From positions 620,001 through 684,000 of the forward strand of contig NZ_JALDAY010000005.1 in NCBI RefSeq assembly GCF_022698165.1: 64,000 nt of DNA, given 5' to 3'. The notes under the pieces were generated by a model that saw only the letters and a program-made list of their open reading frames with translations, ran no database searches and had not been told where the DNA came from. This document shows, piece after piece, positions 16,445 to 26,324 of the stretch (positions are counted from its first letter, which is position 1; every line of letters begins with the position of its first letter). The position numbers and the translations under genes were made by a program. Source of the DNA: Streptomyces cylindrosporus (lineage in GTDB: Bacteria; Actinomycetota; Actinomycetes; Streptomycetales; Streptomycetaceae).

Positions 16445-17104
16445 ATGAAGATCGGCATCATCGGCGCGGGCAACATCGGCGGCAACCTCACCCGGCGGCT
16501 CACCGCACTCGGCCACGACGTCTCCGTCGCCAACTCGCGCGGCCCCGAAACGCTCACCGAACTGGCGAAGGAGACCGGCGCGACACCGGTCCGGGTGGAG
16601 GAGGCGGCACGCGGCGCGGAGATCGTGGTGGTCACGATCCCCCTCAAGGCGATCCCGGACCTGCCGGCGGGCGTACTGGACGGCGCGGCACCGGACGTCG
16701 CCGTGATCGACACCGGCAACTACTACCCCCAGCGGGACGGCCGTATCGCGCCGATCCTGGACGAGGGCCTCACGGAGAGCGCCTGGACGGCGGGCCACCT
16801 CGGCCACACCGTGATCAAGGCCTTCAACGGCACGTACGCCCAGGACATCCTGGACCGCCCGCGCCCGGCCGGTGCCCCCGACCGCCAGGCCCTGCCGGTC
16901 GCCGGCGACGACGAGACCGCCAAGGCGAAGGTTCGGGCACTGATCGACGAACTCGGCTTCGACACGGTCGACACAGGCACACTCGCCGACTCCTGGCGCC
17001 AGCAGCCGGGCACACCGGTGTACGGGCTGCGCGGCGGAGCGGACGAGGTGAGGAAGGCACTGTCGGAGGCGTCCCCGGAACGCCCGGCGGACTTCCGCGG
17101 CTAG
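16445..17104 (+). CDS. NADP oxidoreductase, coenzyme F420-dependent type
   Basis: A 219-residue protein with an N-terminal Rossmann fold (MKIGIIGAGNIGGNLTRRL) in the position used to bind NADPH in F420:NADP reductases and ProC-like dehydrogenases, followed by the conserved ALNG-like block KAFNGTYAQDI. The true cofactor pair is unknown. A ribosome site AAAGG is 11 nt upstream. The stop lies 1 nt before the convergent GH25 gene. Confidence 0.83.
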   Translation: MKIGIIGAGNIGGNLTRRLTALGHDVSVANSRGPETLTELAKETGATPVRVEEAARGAEIVVVTIPLKAIPDLPAGVLDGAAPDVAVIDTGNYYPQRDGRIAPILDEGLTESAWTAGHLGHTVIKAFNGTYAQDILDRPRPAGAPDRQALPVAGDDETAKAKVRALIDELGFDTVDTGTLADSWRQQPGTPVYGLRGGADEVRKALSEASPERPADFRG

Positions 17105-17105
17105 A

Positions 17106-17663
17106 TCACGCGTCGTCGGCCCACTCCTTCAGCGCCGCCTTGTCGGCGAAGTCCGCGACGTCCTTGTCGTGGGGTTCGCTGGTGTACTGGTGGAAGCGCC
17201 ACTTGGCCTTGATGCGGGGTTTGCCGGCGGTGACGTAGTCGGCTATCCACAAGCCGTCGCCGGCGTACGATGTCGTGTCGATGTTCAGCCAGAAGTTCCT
17301 GTTGGCGTAAAGGATCACCCGGTTGTTCGGCCGCAGTTCCTTCACCTTGCGGATGAAGTGGTCCTTCTCCGCGTTGCTCGCGTGGGTGCCGGAGCTCGTC
17401 GTCTCCCAGTCGACCGCGAGGATGTCGCCGGCCTTCTCCGGGGCGTGCTTGACGAAGTACTCCGCCTGGGCGTCCAGGTTGCCGGGCCACAGGAAGTGGT
17501 AGAAGCCGACGACCAGGCCCGCGTCGCGGCCGTGCTTCGTCTGCGCCGCCAGTCGCGGGTTGACGTACGAACGGCCCTCCGTCGCCTTGATGAAGACGAA
17601 GGAGAGGCCGTCCGTGTCGTACGAGGAGGACTGGTAGGCGCTCACGTCTATGCCGCGCAGCAT
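17106..17663 (-). CDS. glycoside hydrolase family 25 protein without signal peptide
   Basis: A 185-residue (beta/alpha)-barrel muramidase-like protein: GIDVSAYQ at the start, FVFIKATEG, VVGFYHFLWPG and the catalytic acidic pair in AVDWET. GH25 enzymes cleave muramic-acid linkages in peptidoglycan. Unlike secreted Streptomyces lysozymes it begins directly with the catalytic domain and shows no signal sequence, so export must be non-classical or by another route, or it acts only on lysis. ATG 17663 has GGGAGAC 4 nt upstream; a longer frame opens at 17729. Confidence 0.85.
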   Translation of the reverse strand: MLRGIDVSAYQSSSYDTDGLSFVFIKATEGRSYVNPRLAAQTKHGRDAGLVVGFYHFLWPGNLDAQAEYFVKHAPEKAGDILAVDWETTSSGTHASNAEKDHFIRKVKELRPNNRVILYANRNFWLNIDTTSYAGDGLWIADYVTAGKPRIKAKWRFHQYTSEPHDKDVADFADKAALKEWADDA

Positions 17664-17747
17664 GGGGGTCTCCCTGAAGTGCCGGGGTGGGGACGGTAGT
17701 TGAAATTGACGTAGTTCCCACCTTGGCACGACCGATGCCGTCCCGTG

Positions 17748-19115
<1,368 letters not shown>

Positions 19116-19172
19116 GGGAACTCCTCAATGCCGGGGTGGTGGGGGCACCCGACCGGTGCCCCCACCGGGGAA

Positions 19173-20435
19173 CTACTTGTTCAGACCGGGGTACAGCGGG
19201 TGCTTGTCGGCAAGCGCCCTGACCCGGGCCGTCAGCGCCGCCACGTCGTACGACGGCTTCAGCGTCTCGGCGATCACGTCCGCCACCTCGGCGAAGTCCT
19301 CGGCCGTGAAGCCGCGGGTCGCGAGGGCGGGGGTGCCGATCCGCAGGCCCGAGGTGACCATCGGGGGACGCGGGTCGTTCGGGACGGCGTTGCGGTTGAC
19401 CGTGATGCCGACCTCGTGGAGACGGTCCTCGGCCTGCTGACCGTCCAGCTCGGACTCGCGCAGGTCGACCAGGATCAGGTGCACGTCCGTACCGCCGGAC
19501 AGAACGTTCACCCCGGCCGCCCGGGCGTCGTCGGCCGTCAGACGCTCGGCGAGGATGCGCGCACCCTCCACCGTACGCCGCTGGCGCTCCTTGAACTCCT
19601 CGCTCGCGGCGACCTTGAAGGACACCGCCTTCGCCGCGATCACGTGCTCCAGGGGACCGCCCTGGAAGCCCGGGAAGACGGACGAGTTCAGCTTCTTCGC
19701 GAAGTCCGACTTCGCGAGGATGATGCCGCCGCGGGGGCCGCCCAGCGTCTTGTGGGTGGTGGAGGTGACGACATCGGCGTACGGCACCGGGTTCGGGTGC
19801 AGCCCGGCCGCGACCAGGCCCGCGAAGTGCGCCATGTCGACCCACAGGTACGCCTCGACCTCGTCGGCGATCCGGCGGAACTCCGCGAAGTCCAGCTGCC
19901 GCGGGTACGCCGACCAGCCCGCGATGATCACCTTCGGCCGGTGTTCCCTGGCGAGCTTCTCCAGCTCGGCCATGTCGACGAGACCCGACTCGTCCACGTG
20001 GTAGGCGACGACATTGAACTGCTTGCCGGAGAAGTTCAGCCGCATCCCGTGGGTCAGGTGACCGCCGTGCGCGAGGTCCAGGCCCAGGATGGTGTCCCCG
20101 GGCTTGGCCAGCGCGAACAGGGCGGCCTGGTTGGCGGAGGCGCCCGAGTGCGGCTGGACGTTGGCGTACTCGGCGCCGAACAGCTCCTTGACCCGGTCGA
20201 TGGCGATCTGCTCGGCGACGTCGACGTGCTCGCAGCCGCCGTAGTAGCGGCGGCCCGGGTAGCCCTCCGCGTACTTGTTGGTGAGGACCGAGCCCTGCGC
20301 CTCCATCACCGCGACCGGCGCGAAGTTCTCGGAGGCGATCATCTCCAGCGTGGACTGCTGGCGGTGCAGCTCGGCGTCGACCGCGGCGGCGATGTCCGGG
20401 TCGAGCTCGTGCAGGGGGGTGTTCAGTGCGGACAT
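19173..20435 (-). CDS. glyA: serine hydroxymethyltransferase
   Basis: A PLP enzyme interconverting glycine plus methylene-tetrahydrofolate and serine. It has 420 residues, with the family blocks SENFAPVAVMEAQGSVLTNKYAEGYPGRRYYGG and the PLP-lysine motif VTSTTHKTLGGPRGG. It follows gcvH by only 14 nt, in an operon dedicated to glycine use. Streptomyces often carry a second glyA for biosynthesis; this copy is placed for catabolism. Confidence 0.97.
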   Translation of the reverse strand: MSALNTPLHELDPDIAAAVDAELHRQQSTLEMIASENFAPVAVMEAQGSVLTNKYAEGYPGRRYYGGCEHVDVAEQIAIDRVKELFGAEYANVQPHSGASANQAALFALAKPGDTILGLDLAHGGHLTHGMRLNFSGKQFNVVAYHVDESGLVDMAELEKLAREHRPKVIIAGWSAYPRQLDFAEFRRIADEVEAYLWVDMAHFAGLVAAGLHPNPVPYADVVTSTTHKTLGGPRGGIILAKSDFAKKLNSSVFPGFQGGPLEHVIAAKAVSFKVAASEEFKERQRRTVEGARILAERLTADDARAAGVNVLSGGTDVHLILVDLRESELDGQQAEDRLHEVGITVNRNAVPNDPRPPMVTSGLRIGTPALATRGFTAEDFAEVADVIAETLKPSYDVAALTARVRALADKHPLYPGLNK

Positions 20436-20449
20436 GCGTGTACGGCTCC

Positions 20450-20827
20450 TCAGCCGGCGTTCTGGGCGGTGTACTCGTCGGCGGAGAGCAGGTCGGAGGG
20501 CTCCTCGGTGACGCGGACCTTGAAGAGCCAGCCGCCCTCGAAGGGGGCCGAGTTCACCAGGGACGGGTCGTTGACGACGTCCTCGTTGATCTCGGTGACC
20601 TCACCGGTGACGGGGGAGTACAGGTCGCTGACCGACTTGGTCGACTCCAGCTCGCCGCAGGTCTCGCCCGCGGTCACGGCGGAGCCCACCTCGGGAAGCT
20701 GGGCGTAGACGACGTCGCCGAGCGCGTTGGCCGCGAACTCGGTGATGCCGACCGTCGAGACGCCGTCCTCGGCGCCCGACAGCCACTCGTGCTCCTTGCT
20801 GTAGCGCAGCTGCTGGGGGTTGCTCAT
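20450..20827 (-). CDS. gcvH: glycine cleavage system H protein
   Basis: The lipoyl shuttle subunit, 125 residues, with the lipoylation site in GELESTKSVSDLYSPVTG. It carries the aminomethyl group from GcvP to GcvT. It sits between gcvT (99 nt upstream) and glyA. The decarboxylase GcvP is not encoded in this window, so the complex must be completed from elsewhere, as is usual in Streptomyces. Confidence 0.97.
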   Translation of the reverse strand: MSNPQQLRYSKEHEWLSGAEDGVSTVGITEFAANALGDVVYAQLPEVGSAVTAGETCGELESTKSVSDLYSPVTGEVTEINEDVVNDPSLVNSAPFEGGWLFKVRVTEEPSDLLSADEYTAQNAG

Positions 20828-20925
20828 GGCCTGAATTCTCCTGTACGCGGGGGAGTGCTGATGAATGGGGGACTACCGGAAGCGTGCGTGAGCAGCGGTG
20901 ATGTGCCCTCGGGCACGCTCAAGGA

Positions 20926-22044
20926 TTACTTCTGGCGCTTGTAGAAGGGCAGCGCCACGACCTCGTACGGCTCGTGACTGCCCCGGATGTCCACGCCGAC
21001 ATCGGCCGTGCCCGGCGCCGAGTGCGCCGCGTCGACGTACGCCATCGCGATCGGCTTCCCGAGCGTCGGGGAGGGCGCGCCGGAGGTGACCTCGCCGATC
21101 ACCTCGCCGCCGGCCACGACCGGGTACCCGGCGCGCGGCACCCGCCGCCCCTCGGCGACCAGGCCGACCAGGACGCGCGGCGGGTTCTCCCGCGACCGGG
21201 CGGCGGCCTGCTGGAGGGCCTCGCGCCCGACGAAGTCGCCCTCCTTGTCGAACTTCACCACCCGGCCGAGCCCGGCGTCGAAGGGGGTGAGGTCGGTGCT
21301 GAGCTCGTGCCCGTACAGCGGCATGCCCGCCTCCAGGCGCAGGGTGTCCCGGCAGGACAGACCGCAGGGGACCAGGCCGGCGCCCTCGCCCGCCTTGGTC
21401 AGCGCCTGCCACAGCTCCACGGCGTGCTCGGGCTTCACGAACAGCTCGAAGCCGTCCTCGCCGGTGTAGCCGGTGCGGGCGATGAGGGCGGGGACGCCGG
21501 CGACCGTGCCGGGCAGACCGGCGTAGTACTTGAGGCCGTCGAGGTCGGCGTCGGTGAGGGACTTCAGGATGCCGGGGGACTCGGGGCCCTGGACGGCGAT
21601 CAGGGCGTAGGCGTCCCGGTCGTCGCGTACCTCGGCGTCGAAGCCGGCCGCCCGCTCGACGAGCGCGTCCAGCACGACCTGGGCGTTGGAGGCGTTGGCG
21701 ACCACCATGTACTCGGTCTCGGCGAGGCGGTAGACGATCAGGTCGTCGAGGATGCCGCCGTCGGCCCGGCAGATCATGGTGTAGCGGGCGCGGCCGACAC
21801 CGACGGAGGCGATGTTGCCGACGAGGGCGTGGTCCAGCAGCTCGGCCGCCTGCGGCCCGGTCACCGTGATCTCGCCCATGTGGGAGAGATCGAAGAGCCC
21901 GGCCCTGGTCCGCACGGCGACGTGCTCGTCGCGCTCGGAGCCGTAGCGCAGCGGCATGTCCCAGCCGGCGAAGTCGGTCATCGTCGCGCCCAGCGAGCGA
22001 TGCAGGGCATCGAGCGCGGTACGGCGGATTTCGGTACTGCTCAT
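20926..22044 (-). CDS. gcvT: glycine cleavage system aminomethyltransferase (T protein)
   Basis: A 372-residue folate-dependent enzyme that releases ammonia from the H-protein-bound aminomethyl group. Family segments seen are MTDFAGWDMPLRY, GLFDLSHMGEI, ARTGYTGEDGFE, GLSCRDTLRLEAGMPLYGHE and the C-terminal barrel ending ALPFYKRQK. ATG 22044 (MSSTEIRRTALD) fits the family better than the frame start at 22104, which lies next to the riboswitch. First gene of the operon below a tandem glycine riboswitch. Confidence 0.96.
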   Translation of the reverse strand: MSSTEIRRTALDALHRSLGATMTDFAGWDMPLRYGSERDEHVAVRTRAGLFDLSHMGEITVTGPQAAELLDHALVGNIASVGVGRARYTMICRADGGILDDLIVYRLAETEYMVVANASNAQVVLDALVERAAGFDAEVRDDRDAYALIAVQGPESPGILKSLTDADLDGLKYYAGLPGTVAGVPALIARTGYTGEDGFELFVKPEHAVELWQALTKAGEGAGLVPCGLSCRDTLRLEAGMPLYGHELSTDLTPFDAGLGRVVKFDKEGDFVGREALQQAAARSRENPPRVLVGLVAEGRRVPRAGYPVVAGGEVIGEVTSGAPSPTLGKPIAMAYVDAAHSAPGTADVGVDIRGSHEPYEVVALPFYKRQK

Positions 22045-22089
22045 CGGACGGATGTCTCCCAAGGCATGACGGCACGGGCGAGGTCGTTC

Positions 22090-22286
22090 CTCCCCATCTG
22101 TCATCGGAACCTGAGAGGTTCGCCATGACCACGCGGGACACGGCTTGCACCTTGGGTGGGACCACCGGGAACGGCGGCCCGCTTTTCAGATGTGCCTCGC
22201 CCGCGCGGTAACGGGGCCTGAGAGATTCAAGGGAGGGACTTGCTCCTTCGGCGCCCCGACCAGAGGTCGAGGACTCTCCCGCGCGG
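22090..22286 (-). promoter_or_regulatory. tandem glycine riboswitch
   Basis: Read on the minus strand, aptamer I (about 22186-22286) has the core GCGCGGGAGAGTCC, GCCGAAGGAGCAAGT and CTCTCAGGCCCCG. Aptamer II (about 22090-22182) has CACCCAAGGTGCAAG, ATGGCGAACCTCTCAGG and GACAGATGGGGA. The pair is joined by a short linker, as in cooperative glycine riboswitches. The Shine-Dalgarno GGGAGA of gcvT lies about 30 nt further on, so control of translation or of the leader is possible. It acts as an ON switch in known cases. Confidence 0.93.
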
Positions 22287-22471
22287 ATTCGAACGGCCGA
22301 TATGCAGTTGGCGCGCACATCATTGCACGCATCCGGGGCATACGGCAGGGCCGCATCTGTAACCGGCCTGTGGCAGGACGATCACGAAAACACGAGACAC
22401 CGCGCATTACCTTCTCTTTACACTCGACGGGGATGGGACTCCGTACCCGGCCCCAGGGGAGGACGATCACG
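22287..22471. other. divergent intergenic region between the riboswitch and the P-loop kinase gene
   Basis: About 185 bp holding the promoter of the gcv operon and presumably that of the plus-strand ATPase gene. It is AT-richer than its surroundings (for example TTACCTTCTCTTTACACTC near 22410). No -35/-10 pair can be fixed with confidence. Confidence 0.4.
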
Positions 22472-23140
22472 GTGAACAGGACCACCGCCTACGCCACGAC
22501 CTCGGTTCTCGCGCTGCCCAAGCAGCCCGCGGCCCCGGCCCGCGAGCACTGCGGCGAGCGGCCGGCACCGGTGGTCCGCGACCTCCGCGACCGGTCCGGC
22601 CGCAGCCCGCACGCACTGCTGTTCGGCCCCCGCGACCTGGTCGTCGTCACCGGCCTGCCCGGCAGCGGCAAGTCCACGCTGATGAGCCGCGCGGTCAAGG
22701 GCGTACGCATCGACTCCCAGGACACCCGCGACCGCTGGGACGCCCGCGCCCCCGGCTTCCTTCCCTACGCCGTCTACCGCCCCCTGGTCCGCCTCGCCCA
22801 CTACGCCGGGCTGCACCGCGCCCTGCGCGGCGGCAAGGGCGTCGTCGTGCACGACTGCGGTACGCAGGCCTGGGTGCGCGACTGGCTGGCCCGCGAGGCC
22901 CGCCGCCGCGGCGGCACCCTGCACCTGCTGCTCCTCGACGTCACGGCCGGCGCGGCCCTGGCCGGGCAGCGCGAGCGCGGCCGGGGAGTGTCGAAGTACG
23001 CGTTCCTGCGTCACCGGCACGCTGCCGCCCGGCTGATCCGCCAGGTCGAGCGGGGCGACCTGCCGGCCGGCGTGGGCTCGGCGGTGCTGCTCGACCGGGA
23101 CGCGGCGGACGTGCTGCGCCGGATCGGCTTCACGGGCTGA
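22472..23140 (+). CDS. AAA/P-loop zeta-toxin-like kinase
   Basis: A 222-residue P-loop protein. After a 60-residue basic N-terminus comes LVVVTGLPGSGKSTLMSRAV (Walker A), a Walker-B-like hydrophobic strand GKGVVVHDCG, and LHLLLLDVT with a lid region QRERGRGVSKYAFLRH. The pattern fits predicted kinases of the AAA_33 or zeta-toxin group; the substrate is unknown and no antitoxin is evident. GTG 22472 was chosen because AGGGGAGGAC lies 7 nt upstream. It is divergent from the glycine operon and followed by two SseB-like genes. Confidence 0.8.
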   Translation: MNRTTAYATTSVLALPKQPAAPAREHCGERPAPVVRDLRDRSGRSPHALLFGPRDLVVVTGLPGSGKSTLMSRAVKGVRIDSQDTRDRWDARAPGFLPYAVYRPLVRLAHYAGLHRALRGGKGVVVHDCGTQAWVRDWLAREARRRGGTLHLLLLDVTAGAALAGQRERGRGVSKYAFLRHRHAAARLIRQVERGDLPAGVGSAVLLDRDAADVLRRIGFTG

Positions 23141-23207
23141 CCGCACTCCCTCCTCACCCGTTAGCCTTTTGGCCACATCAGCGGTTCACAGCAGGCGGTC
23201 GGAACAG

Positions 23208-24002
23208 ATGGACTTCCCAGCGGATCTCCCCGCGGACTTTCCCATGCAGGCGCACCCCCATCCGCACGGCGGATGGCCCGGCAACGAGCTGGAGGAGGTG
23301 CTGTCGGCCTCCCTCGGCATACCCGCGGCGGGCGGCCGGATCATCGAGGTGCTCGGCCGCAGCTTCCTGTGGATCCCGCTGCCCAGCGGCGGCGGCCCGC
23401 ACAGCGGCCCGCTCGACCTGCCCACGCTGGAGATCGACGGCCAGGCGTACGTGCCGGTCTTCAGCTCCGAGGAGCAGTTCCGCCAGGTCGTCGGCGGCCA
23501 CATGTCGTACACGATCGCCCCCGCCGTCGAGTTCGCCCGCGGGCTGCCCCCGCAGGTCGGCCTGGCGATCAACCCCGACGGCGTGGTCGGCGTGCCGCTT
23601 CCGCCCGCCGCGGTCGCCGAGCTGTGCCGGGTGGGCCGCACCCCCCTCGACGGCCCCTCCTCCGGCGGCCGGGTCAAGCTGTACGAACCGGACTGGCAGG
23701 ACGACCCGATCGACTTCCTGGCCGCCGCGTCGGCCGAGTTCGCGGAGACCGGCGTGGTCACCACGGCCCGCCGCTGCCTCGCCGCGATCGAGACCGCGGA
23801 CCCGGTCATGTTCATCGGCGTCGAACTCTCCCAGTGGGAGGGCGACCTGCGCGCCCTGCCCCTGCAGGCCCTGGAGCGCGCGGTGACAAGGATCCCCACC
23901 CAGTGGCCGGTCAACCTGGTTCTCCTGGACGTAACGGAAGACCCAGTAGCGAACTGGATGCGAGACCAGGTACGCCCCTTCTATACAAGGGACCACTTCT
24001 AG
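23208..24002 (+). CDS. SseB-like enhanced serine sensitivity protein, copy 1
   Basis: A 264-residue cytoplasmic protein with an N-terminal SseB domain (LEEVLSASLGIPAAGGRIIEVLGRSFLWIPLP, TLEIDGQAYVPVFSSEEQF) and a related C-terminal half ending NWMRDQVRPFYTRDHF. SseB was named from an E. coli phenotype of serine sensitivity; its biochemistry is not known. Position next to a riboswitch-controlled glycine/serine operon is suggestive. The frame is open to 23169; ATG 23208 begins the His/Pro-rich leader. Confidence 0.82.
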   Translation: MDFPADLPADFPMQAHPHPHGGWPGNELEEVLSASLGIPAAGGRIIEVLGRSFLWIPLPSGGGPHSGPLDLPTLEIDGQAYVPVFSSEEQFRQVVGGHMSYTIAPAVEFARGLPPQVGLAINPDGVVGVPLPPAAVAELCRVGRTPLDGPSSGGRVKLYEPDWQDDPIDFLAAASAEFAETGVVTTARRCLAAIETADPVMFIGVELSQWEGDLRALPLQALERAVTRIPTQWPVNLVLLDVTEDPVANWMRDQVRPFYTRDHF

Positions 24003-24027
24003 ACGCCGTCCCGGTGGCCGACCTGAA

Positions 24028-24054
24028 GGGGCGCGGGGAACTGCGCGACCAGCC
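24028..24054. repeat. dispersed 27-nt GC-rich repeat, copy 1
   Basis: A 27-nt element starting GGGGCGCGGGGAACTGCGCG and ending in GACCAGCC lies in the gap between the two SseB genes. An exact copy is at 31441-31467. From memory this sequence is common in Streptomyces genomes, mostly in intergenic positions. It contains a small dyad (CGCG...CGCG). Confidence 0.85.
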
Positions 24055-24152
24055 ACCCGCGACCCGCACACGCGAACGCACACCAGGCCCCCACCCATTG
24101 GGCGCTTAAACTCGTCCCATACGCGGGGCAACCACAAGAAGGGGCGGTACAC

Positions 24153-24941
24153 GTGAGCGCCAGCGGCACCACGACCGGCCAGGTCGAGCACATGCTGCGC
24201 CAGGTGACGCCGGGGCGCTACGACGCCTACGAGGCACTCCTCCGCGCCCTCGCGACCCCCGGCCAGGGCCAGATCTGGATGCTCCTGTGGCACGGTCAGG
24301 CGGGCTCCCCCGACGCCCAGTACGGAAACATGGACGTCGACGGCTACGGCTACGCCCCCTGCGTCACCTCCGCCCAGGAACTGAGCGCCAGCGGCTGGAA
24401 CCGCTCGTACGAGGTGGTCGACGGTCTCGACGTGGCCCGCACCCTCTACCCCGACCACTTCGGCCTCTGGCTCAACCCGCACGCGCCCGGCGGCGGCGTC
24501 GGCATCCCCTGGCTCGACCTGCGCCGCATCGCCACCGGCCTGGAGCGCCAGCCCGCCGGCCCCCTGAGCCTGTCGGAACCGGCCATCGAGATCCCGCAGT
24601 TCTACGCCCTGCTCGCGCAGAACGCCCACCGCACCCCGGCCGTCCGCTCGCTGCGCCGCGCCTGGGTGCAGCCGGCGCTCGGGGCGCCGTATCTCGCGAT
24701 CGGTCTGGATGTATACGACGCCAGCCCGCCGGCGGTCGACTCGGTGCGCGCGATGATGCAGCAGTCCATCGGCGCGGTCCCCGACGGCCTGCCCGTGTCG
24801 ACCGTCGCGATGTCCGACGAGTACGACCCGGTCGCCCTCTGGATGCGGGCCGCCGCCCGTCCGTTCTACGACCGCGAAGCCCACGCGCCGGCCGCCCCGG
24901 CGGCCGGGTACGGGTACCCGCCGGCCCACGGCGGTTACTGA
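24153..24941 (+). CDS. SseB-like enhanced serine sensitivity protein, copy 2
   Basis: A 262-residue paralog of the preceding gene with the SseB N-terminal domain (YDAYEALLRALATPGQGQIWMLLWHG) and the C-terminal domain (VPDGLPVSTVAMSDEYDPVALWMRAAARPFYDRE); it ends in an Ala/Pro/Gly/Tyr-rich tail. GTG 24153 follows AAGGGGCGG at good spacing. The 150-nt gap to copy 1 carries a dispersed repeat, so a separate transcript is possible. The presence of two copies suggests a heteromer or specialised duplicates. Confidence 0.82.
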   Translation: MSASGTTTGQVEHMLRQVTPGRYDAYEALLRALATPGQGQIWMLLWHGQAGSPDAQYGNMDVDGYGYAPCVTSAQELSASGWNRSYEVVDGLDVARTLYPDHFGLWLNPHAPGGGVGIPWLDLRRIATGLERQPAGPLSLSEPAIEIPQFYALLAQNAHRTPAVRSLRRAWVQPALGAPYLAIGLDVYDASPPAVDSVRAMMQQSIGAVPDGLPVSTVAMSDEYDPVALWMRAAARPFYDREAHAPAAPAAGYGYPPAHGGY

Positions 24942-25294
24942 ACCGAGGTCAAGCAACAGGAAAATCTGTGGTCGGCGATGGATCTTCGCGCGTAGACGTT
25001 CGGTGCGGGCAGTCGATTCGTAACCCACCGGTCACACTGACTCCGTCCGGCACCCGTAGATGGCCGTCCGGATAACGGAATCCCCCAGTCGGCATCACGG
25101 TTGCGCATACTTTCTCCATCAGACCTGGCGCGTGATCGCGAGCGCGTTGAAGACTCCCCTCCAGACACGAGGTCATCGATCCTGTGAAGCGGGTACCGAC
25201 CGGTATCGATCCAGGGATCAGCAGGTAAGAGAACCAAGCCGCCCACCGCGGCGGACAAAGGCCGGTCACCACCGGCGAGAGGGGTCAGGTCATT
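24942..25294. other. 353-bp region upstream of the peptide transporter operon
   Basis: No protein gene is seen. The region should contain the operon promoter. GCCGGT (25261-25266) and ACCGGC (25271-25276) form a small hairpin 18 nt before the first start codon, and could affect translation of the permease gene. A degenerate palindromic stretch around 25190-25212 (GGTACCGACCGGTATCGATC) is a possible operator. No classic -35/-10 pair was clear. Confidence 0.45.
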
Positions 25295-26293
25295 GTGACC
25301 GCACCGATCGAGACCACGGGGGCGGAAGCCGGAGCGCAGCCCGAGGCCGTGCTCGCCGGGGCCAAGAAGGGCCAGATCGAAGGCCGTTCGCTCACCCAGA
25401 TCGCCTGGACCCGTTTCAAGCGGGACAAACTCGCGGTCGCCGGCGGCATCGTCGTCATCTGCCTCACGCTGATGGCGATCCTCGCCAAGCCGATCGAGTG
25501 GGTCTTCAACCTCGACCCCGACAAGTTCAACCAGGACCTCATCGACCCGGCGCTGCTGTCGCCCAAGGGCGGCTGGGGCGGCATGAGCTGGGACCACCCG
25601 CTCGGTGTCGACCCGCAGTACGGGCGCGACATGCTCGCCCGCATCATCGACGGTTCCTGGGTGTCGCTCCTGGTCGCGGGCGGCGCCACCCTGCTGTCGG
25701 TGATCATCGGCACCGTCCTCGGCATCATGGCCGGCTACTACGGCGGCTGGATCGACAGCATCATCAGCCGCCTGATGGACACCTTCCTGGCCTTCCCGCT
25801 GCTCCTGTTCGCCATCGCCATCTCGGCCTCGGTGCAGGACGGTTTCTTCGGCCTCAACGGCCTGCCGCTGCGCATCAGCGTCCTGATCTTCGTGATCGGC
25901 TTCTTCAGCTGGCCGTACATCGGCCGCATCGTGCGCGCCCAGACGATGACCCTGCGCCGGCGGGAGTTCATCGAGGCCGCCCACAGCCTGGGCGCGCGTG
26001 GCCCGTACGTCCTGTTCCGAGAGTTGCTCCCCAACCTCGTCGCGCCGATCCTCGTCTACTCGACGCTGATCATCCCGACGAACATCCTCTTCGAGGCGTC
26101 GCTGAGCTTCCTCGGAGTCGGCATCGCTCCGCCGCAGGCCTCCTGGGGCGGCATGCTCAGCAACGCCGTGGATCTCTACACAGCGGATCCGCAGTACATG
26201 TTCGTGCCCGGTCTGGCGATCTTCATCACCGTCCTGGCATTCAACCTGCTGGGTGACGGGCTGCGTGACGCACTCGACCCTCGCAGCAAGTGA
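25295..26293 (+). CDS. oligopeptide/dipeptide ABC transporter permease (DppC type)
   Basis: A 332-residue inner-membrane protein with the DppC N-terminal segment (SLTQIAWTRFKRDKLAVAGGIVVICLTLMAILA), a long extracytoplasmic loop and the BPD_transp_1 core (SWVSLLVAGGATLLSVIIGTVLGI, with the EAA loop EAAHSLGARGPYVLFRELLPN). GTG start at 25295. It is the first gene of a five-gene operon, unusually placed before the binding protein. It pairs with the DppB-type permease two genes downstream. Confidence 0.93.
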   Translation: MTAPIETTGAEAGAQPEAVLAGAKKGQIEGRSLTQIAWTRFKRDKLAVAGGIVVICLTLMAILAKPIEWVFNLDPDKFNQDLIDPALLSPKGGWGGMSWDHPLGVDPQYGRDMLARIIDGSWVSLLVAGGATLLSVIIGTVLGIMAGYYGGWIDSIISRLMDTFLAFPLLLFAIAISASVQDGFFGLNGLPLRISVLIFVIGFFSWPYIGRIVRAQTMTLRRREFIEAAHSLGARGPYVLFRELLPNLVAPILVYSTLIIPTNILFEASLSFLGVGIAPPQASWGGMLSNAVDLYTADPQYMFVPGLAIFITVLAFNLLGDGLRDALDPRSK

Positions 26294-26324
26294 TCCACCG
26301 ATAGAGATAGAGGGGCTTCCTCAC

